A DNA stretch of 64,000 nt from Flavobacteriales bacterium (GCA_030584065.1 CP129489.1:1202640-1266639); one strand, 5' to 3'. Positions 1-9,113 are shown, counted from the stretch's first letter. The notes: a model not told the origin generated them from the letters alone. Made by a program: numbers and translations.

Positions 1-339
1 CCGCCGGCTTACTTCCATGGAGCAGCCCGGGAGCTTGCCGAGCGGCACGGCGTGGACCGGTTCTTCGTATTCAGCGATGATCCGGACTGGGTGCAGTCAA
101 ACCTCTCCTTCCCACGGCCCTCCGAGCACATTGCGCACAATACCGGACGGGCTGCCCACTGGGACCTTTGGCTCATGAAGCAGTGCCGCCACCACATCAT
201 CGCGAACAGCAGCTTCAGTTGGTGGGGCGCATGGCTCGATCCGCGCCCCGAAAAAGAGGTGATCGCGCCGGCACGCTGGTTCGCCGGTACCGATACCCCG
301 GCCTCGGCCATCATCCCTTCCGCATGGACCGCCCGTTGA
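1..339 (+). CDS. Alpha-1,2-fucosyltransferase-like (GT11), C-terminal part
   Basis: The frame is open from the left edge, so the N-terminus lies outside the window and about 112 residues are visible. The block HHIIANSSFSWWGAWL followed by a proline-rich tail is the typical C-terminal motif of family GT11 fucosyltransferases, which transfer fucose from GDP-fucose to galactose residues of surface glycans. The preceding FSDDPDWV segment also fits that family. The gene opens the rightward arm of a glycan cluster and its last 16 bases overlap the next glycosyltransferase. Acceptor specificity cannot be read from this fragment. Confidence 0.8.
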   Translation, partial: PPAYFHGAARELAERHGVDRFFVFSDDPDWVQSNLSFPRPSEHIAHNTGRAAHWDLWLMKQCRHHIIANSSFSWWGAWLDPRPEKEVIAPARWFAGTDTPASAIIPSAWTAR

Positions 340-1511
340 GCATCGCCCACTGCGTGGAGGCCTATCCGCCATCCATCGGTGGCATGGCCGAGGTGGTGCG
401 GCAGCTCAGCGAACGCATGGCGCGGCAAGGGCACATGGTCACCGTGCTCACGAGCGCGCATCCCCAGCGCACCTCAGGCATGCTGAACGGCGTCAAGGTC
501 CGCTCGTTCGCCATCAAGGGCAACGCGGTGGACGGCATCCAAGGCGGATCGGGACCCTATGTGGATGCCTTGCGCCAAGGCGGGTTCGACGTGGTCACAT
601 TCTTCGCCGCGCAGCAATGGGCCACGGATGCGGCGCTACCCCACCTGGCGGAGATCGGTGCGAGGAAGGTCTTCGTGCCGACAGGCTTCTCGGCATTGCG
701 CGACCCGCGGTGGGCCGCCTACTACCGCAGCATGCCGGCATGGCTTGCCGCCATGGACCTGAACGTCTTCCATAGCGAAGGTTACCAGGATGCGGCATTC
801 GCCGCCAGGCTGGGATTGACGAATACGGTGCTCATCCCCAACGGAGCGTCGGAGGAGGAATTCAGCGGCGCGGTCACAGGCGACATCAGAGGCGGATTGA
901 ACTTGCCGGAAAACGGGCAGCTCGTGCTGCATGTGGGATCCTTCACGGGGATCAAGGGGCACAAGGAGGCGCTGGAACTCTTCATCCGCGCAGAAACGGC
1001 AGATGCGACACTGCTCCTCATCGGCAATGGCGTACATGCCTTGGAGCATGCCTACCGCACGCACCCGCGCTTCCTAGGGCTCCGGCTGCGCGCACGCCTG
1101 CGCCGCAAGCGGATCGCCTTCTACGAGTGGGACCGGCGGAGCACGGTCGCGGCCCTGCGGCAATCAGACCTGTTCCTGTTCCCCAGCAACCTGGAATGCT
1201 CACCCATCGTGCTGTTCGAGGCGATGGCAGCGGGCGTGCCCTTCCTTGCGTCCGATGCGGGCAACGCCGCGGAGATCGCGCGCTGGTCCGATGGCGGCTG
1301 GATAATGCCGGGAAGGCGCGATGAGAAAGGCCTGGTGCGCACGAACATCGCTGCGGGCGCACGGCGGCTCTCCGTGCTGCTAGCCGATCGCAGCCTGCTG
1401 CAGCGCACTGGCGAAGCGGGGCGACGAGCCTGGCGGGAGCGATTCACCTGGGAGCGCATCGCCCACCGCTACCTGGAGGAGTATCAACGGCTCGTGCTTC
1501 GGCAACCATGA
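324..1511 (+). CDS. Glycosyltransferase family 4 (GT-B fold)
   Basis: A 395-residue GT-B enzyme. The start is placed at MDRPLSIAHCVEAYPPSIGG because the glycine-rich acceptor-side loop (PPSIGGMAEVV) normally lies within the first 20 residues; the longer open frame upstream reads through the fucosyltransferase gene in another frame. Family hallmarks are the GSFTGIKGHKEALELF block opening the donor domain and an EX7E motif, ECSPIVLFE, near residue 290. It should transfer a sugar from an activated donor during polysaccharide or LPS assembly at the cytoplasmic face. It overlaps the preceding gene by 16 bp and the next by 4 bp (ATGA), so the three are probably translated together. Donor and acceptor are unknown. 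Confidence 0.85.
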   Translation: MDRPLSIAHCVEAYPPSIGGMAEVVRQLSERMARQGHMVTVLTSAHPQRTSGMLNGVKVRSFAIKGNAVDGIQGGSGPYVDALRQGGFDVVTFFAAQQWATDAALPHLAEIGARKVFVPTGFSALRDPRWAAYYRSMPAWLAAMDLNVFHSEGYQDAAFAARLGLTNTVLIPNGASEEEFSGAVTGDIRGGLNLPENGQLVLHVGSFTGIKGHKEALELFIRAETADATLLLIGNGVHALEHAYRTHPRFLGLRLRARLRRKRIAFYEWDRRSTVAALRQSDLFLFPSNLECSPIVLFEAMAAGVPFLASDAGNAAEIARWSDGGWIMPGRRDEKGLVRTNIAAGARRLSVLLADRSLLQRTGEAGRRAWRERFTWERIAHRYLEEYQRLVLRQP

Positions 1512-3502
1512 CCCAGGCTGCAGACCGACCACCGCTGGTGACCGTGCTCCTGCCCGTGCACAACGCGAGCGCATACCTCCAGCGGACGATTGACAGCATC
1601 AGCGCGCAGACGCTCGCTGACCATGAGGTCATCGCCATCGACGACGGATCGACGGATGGGAGCGCTGCCATCCTCCAGGCGCACGCCGGCCCGCGCTTCC
1701 GCATCATCCGCCATGCCGCCAATCAAGGCCTCGTGGCATCGCTGAACGAGGGCCTGGCGGAGGCCCGCGGCCGCTACATCGCCCGGATGGACGCCGATGA
1801 CCTCATGCACCCGGAGCGCTTGGAGCGGCAGGCGGCTTGGATGGATGGGCATCCGGAGGTCGCTGTGCTGGCCACATGCGTCGGCCTTATCAATGCCGAT
1901 GGCGAACCCTGCGGCACCTGGGATACGGATCAGAGAGCCGTGACCGAGGCCGATATCGCGGACCTGCTCCCACGCACCAACTGCATCGCCCACCCCACGG
2001 TGATGCTTCGGCGGGATGCCCTTGGAGGACTCCGCTACGAAGACCGCCAGCGCGGCGCCGAGGATTGGGACCTTTGGCTTCGGCTGATGGCCCGCGGTGC
2101 GCGGATCGCCAAGCTGCCGGAGCAGCTGGTGCAGTACCGTGTGCATGCATCGAGCGTGATGGCGGAGAGCAAGCGGGAGGTCCCGCTGGAGATCCGGCTG
2201 ATGACCGTCCGCCAGCGCTTCCTGACCGGGGAACTGAGCCGGGGCCGGTTCGGCCGCGTGCATGCAGCCGTGGCGGCCGCCCAGGTCCGGACCCTGGGCC
2301 GGTACCTGATCCACCGCACGATTCGCCCCTTGGCGCGCGACGCATACCGGATGCTGACCTACTCTCCTTGGAAGCTGCTGCGCGAGCGTGCAGCCATCAA
2401 GAAGGCGCTCAGTGATTGGCAGGGACGCCACCTCCTCCTCTTCCCCTACCTCCATACGGGCGGTGCCGAGCAGGTGCATGCCGACATCCTGGGCACGATA
2501 GCGGACCAGCGCCCGCTCTGCCTCATCACCGGCTTCTCGCGCGACCGGAGCTTCCTTCCGCGATTCGCGGCGAGCGCCCCTGTCATCGAGGTGCCGCGGC
2601 TGGTCAACCACCCTTGCACCCGCACGGCCGCGCGCCGGTGGATCGCCCGCGCCCTGGATTCGCGCACCGATGCGCATCTCTTCGCCAGCAACTGTGCACA
2701 GTTCTTCGAACTGCTGCCGGAGCTCTCGCCTCATGTGCGCACGGCCTACCTGCAGCACGCCTTCCTCTACCAGCCCAAGGGGAATGCACAGCATCGGGCC
2801 TGGCTGCGCCACTTCCCGCGCGTGCATCGCTACGTGTTCATCGCCGAGCACGCCCGGTCGCAGTACCGCAGCTTCCTGCTTGCGCACCATATGACCTCCG
2901 CGCAGTTCGGCAAGCTGCAGCTCATCACCAACCGCGTGCACCGCTTTGCACCGCCCCTGCAGCACACGTGGCCCGTCCGGCTGCTCTTCGTGGGCCGTGA
3001 CAGCCCGGAGAAAAGGCCGGAGCTCTTCCAGCGCATCATTGAACGCCTGCACGCCGAAGCCAAGGGCCGGTTCATGGCCACGGCGGTCGGCATAAGGGCG
3101 CGGGAATGCGCGGCGCCCATCGCCTTCGAGGGAGAGGTCACGGATCCGGCTCGACTGGCCGATCTCTACGCCGCCCATGATATCATCGTGGTCACCTCCT
3201 CGCGCGAAGGATTCCCGCTCGTGGTGCAGGAAGCCATGGCGCATGGGTTGGCCGTCGCAGCCGCACCGGTCGGTGATATCCCGATCCGGCTCGACGGGCA
3301 ATGCGCCATCATCGCGGGCTCGGCTGAGGCTGCGACCACCGAGCAGGATCTGGTGGCAGGATTGAAAGCGCTCGAACTCGACCGGGACAGGCTCTGGGCC
3401 ATGCGCCAGGCCGCGTTCACCAAAGCGCGGCTCGAGTACGACGGCGCCCCCTTCCAAGCTGCCTACCGGGAACTCTTCGGCTGCACCAAGGGCAACGCGT
3501 GA
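1508..3502 (+). CDS. Bifunctional glycosyltransferase, GT2 fused to GT4
   Basis: A 664-residue protein with two catalytic modules. Residues 1 to about 290 form a GT-A family 2 domain: VTVLLPVHNASAYL, the nucleotide-binding DDGSTDGS, and the metal-binding MDADD. Residues from about 305 form a GT4 domain: HTGGAEQVH loop, LLFVGRDSPEKRPELF donor-domain opening, and an EX7E motif EGFPLVVQE. Two linkages are therefore probably made by one polypeptide. The ATG overlaps the stop of the preceding GT4 (ATGA). The 3' end overlaps the convergent gene on the other strand by 40 bp. The sugars transferred cannot be inferred. Confidence 0.85.
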   Translation: MTQAADRPPLVTVLLPVHNASAYLQRTIDSISAQTLADHEVIAIDDGSTDGSAAILQAHAGPRFRIIRHAANQGLVASLNEGLAEARGRYIARMDADDLMHPERLERQAAWMDGHPEVAVLATCVGLINADGEPCGTWDTDQRAVTEADIADLLPRTNCIAHPTVMLRRDALGGLRYEDRQRGAEDWDLWLRLMARGARIAKLPEQLVQYRVHASSVMAESKREVPLEIRLMTVRQRFLTGELSRGRFGRVHAAVAAAQVRTLGRYLIHRTIRPLARDAYRMLTYSPWKLLRERAAIKKALSDWQGRHLLLFPYLHTGGAEQVHADILGTIADQRPLCLITGFSRDRSFLPRFAASAPVIEVPRLVNHPCTRTAARRWIARALDSRTDAHLFASNCAQFFELLPELSPHVRTAYLQHAFLYQPKGNAQHRAWLRHFPRVHRYVFIAEHARSQYRSFLLAHHMTSAQFGKLQLITNRVHRFAPPLQHTWPVRLLFVGRDSPEKRPELFQRIIERLHAEAKGRFMATAVGIRARECAAPIAFEGEVTDPARLADLYAAHDIIVVTSSREGFPLVVQEAMAHGLAVAAAPVGDIPIRLDGQCAIIAGSAEAATTEQDLVAGLKALELDRDRLWAMRQAAFTKARLEYDGAPFQAAYRELFGCTKGNA

Positions 3503-4635
3503 TGGAGCATCGTGCCCACGAATGCGGTCCAATTGAGCATGTCAGCGTACCGCTTGCGCGCCGCCTCACGCATACCCTTGAGCATATCGGGGTGTGCCAT
3601 CAACCGTAGAACGGCCTCCGCATAATCCTCCCCAGGCCGGTCGAGATCGAAGAGGAGCCCGGTGACGCCCTCCTGCACGATGGTGGGGATACCGCCGGTC
3701 CGTGTGGCCAGCACCGGCAACCCGTGGGCCGCAGCCTCGCAGAACACGATGCCGTAGGCCTCGAAGCGCGTGGGGAGCAGGAGGAAATCGGCCGTGCGCA
3801 GGTGCTCTTGCAGCCGAGCGAGCTCAGACGGCTTGTTCTTGTCGAGGAAGCCCTCGCGGATCAATCCGGGATCATCGCACACAGGCGGAGGCTGGCACCC
3901 GCAGACCACCAGCTGCGCCTGCACGCCCGCCCTCTTCAGTGCCAGCAGCGCAGCATATGCGATGGGGCCGCCCTTCTCCTCCCAATTCACCCCGAGGAAG
4001 AGCAGCTTCACCGGACCGCGGGGCCAGGTGCCGGTGCCCGGTGAAGGGGGGGCCTCGGGCAGGTTGGCGCCGAACGGGATCATGCGGATCCTGGGCGCCG
4101 CCTCCGGCACCGCCTTCCTTGCGGCATCGGCGGCCCAGTCGCTGCTGAACACGCACAGCGCGGCGTTGCCCAGTGCCGCGCGCTCGATGTTCAGGCTCTG
4201 CTCGCGAGACCAATCGAAGAGATTCTGAAGCACATCGTGATAGCCTAGTGCCCCGGCGATGCAGCGGTCGTTGATGTAGATGATGGGCGCATCGGCGCGC
4301 AGGAATGCGGTGGTGGCCAGGCCAGCCGGGGCGATGATCAGGTCAACCGGCTTCGCCCGCAGCCGCTGCTCGATGAGGCGTGCGTAGCTGCGGGCCACCC
4401 ATGGCGAGGCGCGCCAGTTGAAGCGCTTGCCTGGAACGCGGAGGAAGACCTGATTCAGCGCACGCGTGGCCTTCACCGCGACCGTCTCCCGGAGGGGACC
4501 GATCAGCTCCACGCGCTCCACGTGCCGCTCCAGCTCCTTCAGCAGGAAGTGGTGCGTACCCGACCAGCTGCGGCGGTCGCGTGCATCCTCGATGGTGAGG
4601 TAGCCGATGGTAATGGGCAGCTTGGCACCGGGCAT
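3463..4635 (-). CDS. Glycosyltransferase family 4
   Basis: A 390-residue GT-B enzyme. The start is set at MPGAKLPITIGYLTIED, four bases after the stop of the upstream GT2; an earlier in-frame ATG lies inside that gene. The donor half has LLFLGVNWEEKGGPIAY and an EX7E motif EAYGIVFCE followed by HGLPVLATRTGGIP, both typical of GT4. It is the last gene of a leftward operon of four glycan genes. Its end overlaps the convergent GT2-GT4 gene by 40 bp, so the two arms of the cluster meet tail to tail without a visible terminator. Confidence 0.82.
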   Translation of the reverse strand: MPGAKLPITIGYLTIEDARDRRSWSGTHHFLLKELERHVERVELIGPLRETVAVKATRALNQVFLRVPGKRFNWRASPWVARSYARLIEQRLRAKPVDLIIAPAGLATTAFLRADAPIIYINDRCIAGALGYHDVLQNLFDWSREQSLNIERAALGNAALCVFSSDWAADAARKAVPEAAPRIRMIPFGANLPEAPPSPGTGTWPRGPVKLLFLGVNWEEKGGPIAYAALLALKRAGVQAQLVVCGCQPPPVCDDPGLIREGFLDKNKPSELARLQEHLRTADFLLLPTRFEAYGIVFCEAAAHGLPVLATRTGGIPTIVQEGVTGLLFDLDRPGEDYAEAVLRLMAHPDMLKGMREAARKRYADMLNWTAFVGTMLHHALPLVQPKSSR

Positions 4636-4639
4636 CGAT

Positions 4640-5677
4640 TCAGCGCGAAAGGGCGGTTGACGCGGCCTTCGGCTCACGGCCGAAGATCAGGAAATCGATG
4701 ATGCCGCGCAGGTAGCCGAATCCGTAGGCGAGGTGCAGGACCCCGAAGGCCGCGGCCACGCCCGGTGCGTCGCCGGGCGAGGAGGACGCGCGCAGGGCGC
4801 TGATGCCCGCCGCAAGGAGGTAGAGCGCGATGCCCGCGGCATAGCCCACTGCCAGCACGGGATGCAGCCAGGCCACCGCCGCTCCGAGCAGCAGGAAGAG
4901 CACGAAGGCAGCGGGCACCAATTGCCGCAGCGTGGTCACCGTGCCGTGCAGCCGGTTCACGTACACCTTCCAGTAGCCGTACTGCCAATACTGGCGGTAC
5001 AGCTTGCGCAGGCCGGCGCGCACATAGTAGCGGCTGCGGATGGAAGCGTGCAGCCGGATGGCCCAGCCGCCGCGCTTCACGCGGAAGTTGAACTCATCGT
5101 CCTGGTTGCGCACGAGCCGCTCGTCGAAATAGCCGACCTGCTCGAAGACCGCGCGGCGGTAGGCCCCGAAGGCCACTGTATCCACCTCGCCTTGCCGCAG
5201 GCCGGTGCGGAAATGCGCCCCGCCTACGCCGAAGGGATGCCCCATGGCCGCGCCGATCCGCCGGCTCCAGGCATCTGTGTAAACGTTCTCGATCACGCCT
5301 CCTACGCAGCCTGCCTCCGGATGGTCTCGCAGGGCCCTGAGGTTAGCCTCCAGGAAGCCGGCATCCACCTCCGCATGGGCGCCGAGGATGATGCCGATGT
5401 CGTAGCCGGCGGGTCGCAGACCGATGTTCATGGCTTGAGGCGTGGTGCGCGCCGGGTTGTCAATGAGCTTCACCCAGGGGTGCACAGCCGCCATCGCACG
5501 CACCTCCTCGCGCGTGCCGTCGTCGCTCATACCATCGCAGACCCAGACCTCCAGGTGCATGCCATGGCGGTCCGCCTCTGCGAGGGACCGCAGGCATCGA
5601 CCAATGTACCCGGCCTCGTTGCGGCACGGGATCACCACGCGGACGCGGCTCAGGGCTTCGTTCGTTCCCGGGCTCAT
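4640..5677 (-). CDS. Membrane-anchored glycosyltransferase family 2 (ExoA-like)
   Basis: A 345-residue protein. The N-terminal GT-A domain has VRVVIPCRNEAGYIGRCL, a VCDGMSDDGT nucleotide-binding motif, the acidic AHAEVD in place of DXD, and QDDEFNFRVKRGG. The C-terminal 100 residues carry hydrophobic helices (RQLVPAAFVLFLLLGAAVAW and following), as in succinoglycan ExoA-type transferases working on lipid-linked intermediates at the inner membrane. The start codon overlaps the stop of the upstream GT4 by 4 bp. It probably extends a polysaccharide repeat unit; the sugar is unknown. Confidence 0.82.
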   Translation of the reverse strand: MSPGTNEALSRVRVVIPCRNEAGYIGRCLRSLAEADRHGMHLEVWVCDGMSDDGTREEVRAMAAVHPWVKLIDNPARTTPQAMNIGLRPAGYDIGIILGAHAEVDAGFLEANLRALRDHPEAGCVGGVIENVYTDAWSRRIGAAMGHPFGVGGAHFRTGLRQGEVDTVAFGAYRRAVFEQVGYFDERLVRNQDDEFNFRVKRGGWAIRLHASIRSRYYVRAGLRKLYRQYWQYGYWKVYVNRLHGTVTTLRQLVPAAFVLFLLLGAAVAWLHPVLAVGYAAGIALYLLAAGISALRASSSPGDAPGVAAAFGVLHLAYGFGYLRGIIDFLIFGREPKAASTALSR

Positions 5678-6747
5678 CGCTTCATCTCCCTGAGGGCATT
5701 CCCGTACACTTCAAGGAGCCGGTCCACGCAGTCGTCCCAGCTGTAGCGCTTCACCACGCGTTCGCGGCCGGCAGCGCCCATGCGGGCCCGCAGTGCGTCA
5801 TCGGCGAGCAGCTCCGCGATCCGCTCGGCCGCAGCTCGCGAATCCTCCATCGGCACGATGAAGCCCGAGCAATCGCGCTCCACCACCTCCGGTAATCCGC
5901 CGGCCTCGCTCACCACCACGGGCAGCCCGCACGCGCTGGCCTCGATCACCGCCACGCCGAAGCTCTCGCTGTGCGTCCTCGAAAGGGCCACGTATACGTC
6001 CAGCCGGTTCAGTTCTTGGGGTACCTGGTGGTGGGGAACGGCGCCTACGAAGTCGACGCGGGCCTTGATGCCAAGGTCATCGGCCAGCTGCTCGAGCTCC
6101 GACCGTTGGGGGCCGTCCCCCACGATGCGCAGGCGCACCGCCTCCGTCCTTCCTGCGCTGAGCCCTGCGAAGGCGCGCAGCAGGATATCGATGCCATACT
6201 TCGGCGCCAGTGCCTTCACCGTCCCGACCACCAGAGCGTCCTTCGACACGGGCCGAGCGGAGAACCGCTGCGTATCCACGCCGAAGGGCACCACGGTGAT
6301 CGGTGAGAGCCCCGGGCAGACCAGGGCGGTGCGCCGCGCCATCACTTCGCTGGTGCTTACCACGGCATCAGCGCGGCGCAGGTTCCTGCGCAGCAGCCAG
6401 CGGTGCAGCGGTGTGGCATCGGGGAATTCATACACATCGCTTCCCCAGACGTTCAGCACCAGCGGGGCTCCTGCGGGCCTCACAGCCAGCGTTCCGTACC
6501 CCGATGCGTAATGGGCATTCACCACGTCAGGCCCGATGCGGTCCACCAGGCGCCGAAGAGCGCAGCGATTCAGCAGGTAACCTGCGCCGCCGAGATGGGG
6601 AAGCCGATGCACTACCACCCCCGCGCCATAACCGGCCAAGGGCGCATGCTGGGTGGCCACATGCACCTCATGGCCCCGCCCGGCCAGCGCCTCGGCCCAG
6701 CGCAGCAGGTGCACGGAACTGGCAGCGCCGACCAGCAGCACCCTCAT
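5674..6747 (-). CDS. Glycosyltransferase family 4
   Basis: A 357-residue GT-B enzyme starting at MRVLLVGAASSVHLLRWAEAL. This start makes a 4-bp ATGA overlap with the flippase gene upstream; the 38-residue extension of the open frame is arginine- and glycine-rich and improbable. Motifs are NAHYASGYGTLA, VLNVWGSDVYEFP, a donor-domain opening at VVGTVKALAPKYGID, and the EX7E motif ESFGVAVIE followed by CGLPVVVSEAGGLPE. It is a cytoplasmic transferase in the middle of the leftward glycan operon. Confidence 0.85.
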   Translation of the reverse strand: MRVLLVGAASSVHLLRWAEALAGRGHEVHVATQHAPLAGYGAGVVVHRLPHLGGAGYLLNRCALRRLVDRIGPDVVNAHYASGYGTLAVRPAGAPLVLNVWGSDVYEFPDATPLHRWLLRRNLRRADAVVSTSEVMARRTALVCPGLSPITVVPFGVDTQRFSARPVSKDALVVGTVKALAPKYGIDILLRAFAGLSAGRTEAVRLRIVGDGPQRSELEQLADDLGIKARVDFVGAVPHHQVPQELNRLDVYVALSRTHSESFGVAVIEASACGLPVVVSEAGGLPEVVERDCSGFIVPMEDSRAAAERIAELLADDALRARMGAAGRERVVKRYSWDDCVDRLLEVYGNALREMKR

Positions 6748-8546
6748 GGCTCTCCTGATTTGTGCATGGCCACCGCTCGCAGGTGCGCAAGGGTCCCCTT
6801 CACCGCTGCGTCCGACCCTACCTCGCCCTTGAGCACCACGGCCTCGGAAGTTCGCCACCAAAGGCCATCGCGCACCGCCTCATTCCGGCAGATGATGCCG
6901 GCGGCGAAGAAGGCGGCAAGCTGGGAGAACCACTTGCCCAGCACAGGGCGGGCCACGCCGGGAACATCGCGGCGGTTCACATCATCACCCATGAAGGTGA
7001 CCACCACGGGCAGAGCACTGCTGAGCACCGTGAAGAGCCCGGCCACCGAGCCGTATTGCACATGAACCACATCAGGGCGCACGCGCAGTATCATCCGCTT
7101 CAAGCGCTGGCGGGCGAGCCAGAGACGCACCGGTGAGGTGCGGCTCTCCAAGTGGAAGAGGGTGACATGTGCGCCGTGCCGCTCCATCGCGGCCACCTCG
7201 CGACGCACCTCGGCATAGACGGCACCGCTCTCGGCCTCGGGAATCACCGCGATCACGCGGAGCGCATGGCGGCCCTGCGCGGCCAGGCGCTGCAGTTCGG
7301 TGCGCACGAACCGCGCATCGCTCCAGGTGGCCAGGCCCAGGTAGCTGAGCGCCAGCAGCAGCACGATGGCCATGGTGTACCACGGTGTGGGCACCAGCAA
7401 GTGCAAGGCGCTGCCGGCCAGCAGGATCAGGAACGATTTCGTGAGGTTGATGCCGTTGCGCGGGGTGCGGAAATAGGCGTCGAGCAGGCTGCGCATGCCA
7501 TTGAAATAGGCGAACGGCAGCGCTGCCATGAAGATGAGGCGGGCCATGGGCACGTACTGCTCGCCCGTGGGCCCCAGGTAGATGCGCAGCACCGGGGTGG
7601 CAAGCAGCTCGAAGCCCAAGGTGAGCAGGATGGACGCCGCAAGGACGAGCTTCGACATGCGGGCCACGCGCTCCGCGAGCGCGGCATGGTCGCCCTTGGC
7701 GAGCTGGGAGGCCGCCGCTGGCAGCAGCAGCAGCGCCACCGGCGAGAAGGCCGCTGCCGCGATGTTGAGCAGCGTGGCGCCGAAGCCGACCTCGCCGCTG
7801 ATGTCGAGCCCATGGGTGCGCAGGGCCACGTACCCTGGAACGGTGAGCAACGCACCGAGCGCCACATCGCCGGGCACACGCGGAAGGCCATAGCGCAAAA
7901 GCTCCCCGCGCTCGCGCCCGATGGCACCGCCGTACGGGCGGACCAGATCGGGCAGGACGGAGAGCAGCGCAGCGCCCACCCAAACGAGCGCCGTGAACCA
8001 GAGCACCGCGGCCATGCCCTTGCACAGGACGAAGGCCAGGCAGGGGCCGATGGCGAGCACCGTCAACTGCAGGGCATTGGCCAGCACGATGGCGCCGCGG
8101 CCACGGAGGTACCCGTAGGCTACGCCATGGAATGCCACGCCCACGGTCATGATGCCGATGGGCGGCACCAAGGGGGCCATCGCCAGATCGTCGAAAAGTG
8201 CCCAGGCCAGCGGCTCGTCGAAGAGGAAGCCGAGGGCGGACACCACCACACCCAAGGGGAGCACCATGGAGAGGGCGCCGCGCAGGTAGCGGCGGGCGGC
8301 TTCGGGCGATGGGCTCATGGAAACGAAGCGCGTGAGGCCGACCATAGCGCCCATCAGCACCACCGGGAATAGGAAGGCCACCGTGCGCCGCGCGATGACG
8401 TAGAGGTCCAGCTCGTTCTTGCCGGCCTGGGCGGCCAAGCGGAAAGCCAGCACCATGCCCAGAAGGGCCAGCCCCTCGGTGATGTAGGTTAGGATGCCGT
8501 CGCTTCCGAACCCGGACAGGAGCTTGCGCGGTTGAGGCCGGGCCAT
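6744..8546 (-). CDS. Polysaccharide flippase fused to the N-terminal half of a GT4
   Basis: A 600-residue protein. Residues 1 to about 430 are strongly hydrophobic with many membrane segments and resemble Wzx/MATE-like polysaccharide exporters, which flip lipid-linked oligosaccharide across the inner membrane. About 170 soluble residues follow. They match the acceptor half of a GT4 enzyme: LRVIAVIPEAESGAVYAEVR, then RPDVVHVQYGS, VVVTFMGDDVNRRD and AGIICRNEAVRDGLWW. The donor-binding half with its EX7E motif is absent; the chain ends in KSGEP. The start at MARPQPRKLL is chosen because a TATTTTCG box ends 6 bp upstream. It heads the leftward glycan operon and is coupled to the next gene by ATGA. 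The partial GT may be a remnant or a docking module. Confidence 0.75.
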   Translation of the reverse strand: MARPQPRKLLSGFGSDGILTYITEGLALLGMVLAFRLAAQAGKNELDLYVIARRTVAFLFPVVLMGAMVGLTRFVSMSPSPEAARRYLRGALSMVLPLGVVVSALGFLFDEPLAWALFDDLAMAPLVPPIGIMTVGVAFHGVAYGYLRGRGAIVLANALQLTVLAIGPCLAFVLCKGMAAVLWFTALVWVGAALLSVLPDLVRPYGGAIGRERGELLRYGLPRVPGDVALGALLTVPGYVALRTHGLDISGEVGFGATLLNIAAAAFSPVALLLLPAAASQLAKGDHAALAERVARMSKLVLAASILLTLGFELLATPVLRIYLGPTGEQYVPMARLIFMAALPFAYFNGMRSLLDAYFRTPRNGINLTKSFLILLAGSALHLLVPTPWYTMAIVLLLALSYLGLATWSDARFVRTELQRLAAQGRHALRVIAVIPEAESGAVYAEVRREVAAMERHGAHVTLFHLESRTSPVRLWLARQRLKRMILRVRPDVVHVQYGSVAGLFTVLSSALPVVVTFMGDDVNRRDVPGVARPVLGKWFSQLAAFFAAGIICRNEAVRDGLWWRTSEAVVLKGEVGSDAAVKGTLAHLRAVAMHKSGEP

Positions 8547-8552
8547 GGTGCG

Positions 8553-8560
8553 CGAAAATA
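8553..8560 (-). promoter_or_regulatory. -7-type box TATTTTCG for the glycan operon
   Basis: This matches the Bacteroidota -7 element TAnnTTTG except T7 is C. It ends 6 bp before the flippase start and is the only candidate promoter for the leftward four-gene operon. Confidence 0.5.
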
Positions 8561-8640
8561 CCCGCCCCGGGCCAGCCGCCGCTCGCACAGCCCGCCAGCC
8601 GCTCATCCAAGGCCGCAGATGCCGCGCGCCGACCGGCGGC

Positions 8641-8648
8641 TAACTTGG
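8641..8648 (+). promoter_or_regulatory. -7-like box TAACTTGG before the NfeD gene
   Basis: One mismatch from TAnnTTTG, with 12 bp to the ATG. The same variant stands before the DHH gene at 33350-33357. Confidence 0.4.
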
Positions 8649-8660
8649 GCGGCGAACACC

Positions 8661-9113
8661 ATGAGCGAATTCCTCTTCTTCCAATGGCACTGGTGGGCCG
8701 CCGTGGCCATCGTGCTGCTCATCGCCGAGATCTTCGTACCGGGCTTCTGGCTCTTCTGCGTGAGCATCGGATGCCTTGCCGCTAGCGCAGGCGCTGCCGC
8801 CGGTGCCGGCCCCATTGGGCAGCTCATCCTCTGTGCATCTGCCGCACTCCTCTCCTTCTTCACGCTGCGACCGCTGCTGATGAAGCGGATGTGGAAGGGG
8901 CCCGAAGTGCGCACCAATGTGGACGCCCTCGTCGGGCAGCGCGGGCGGGTCAGCCAGGATTTCGAGCCGGGCCTCCGGCTTGGCCGCGTGGCGGTGGGCG
9001 GGGATGACTGGCGCGCCGAGTGCATCAACGACCGTGCACTGCGCACCGGCGACCTGGTGGAGGTGGTGCGCGTGGACAGCAACACCCTGGTCGTGAAACC
9101 CGCTGATGCCTAG
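8661..9113 (+). CDS. NfeD-like membrane protein with OB-fold tail
   Basis: A 150-residue protein. Hydrophobic segments fill the first 75 residues (WWAAVAIVLLIAEIFVPGFW and two more), followed by a soluble domain with VGQRGRVSQDF and a final DLVEVVRVDSNTLVVKP that fits the NfeD C-terminal OB fold. The start at MSEFLFFQWHW is the first Met before the membrane segments. NfeD proteins partner stomatin-type SPFH proteins in membrane quality control or microdomains, and the SPFH gene lies 82 bp downstream. The protein is of the short class lacking the ClpP-like serine protease domain. Confidence 0.85.
   Translation: MSEFLFFQWHWWAAVAIVLLIAEIFVPGFWLFCVSIGCLAASAGAAAGAGPIGQLILCASAALLSFFTLRPLLMKRMWKGPEVRTNVDALVGQRGRVSQDFEPGLRLGRVAVGGDDWRAECINDRALRTGDLVEVVRVDSNTLVVKPADA

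Noticed and set aside
7152..8372. A 406-codon plus-strand frame opposite the flippase
   Set aside because: The translation is His/Gln/Arg-rich without any family motif, while the minus strand encodes a clear membrane protein.
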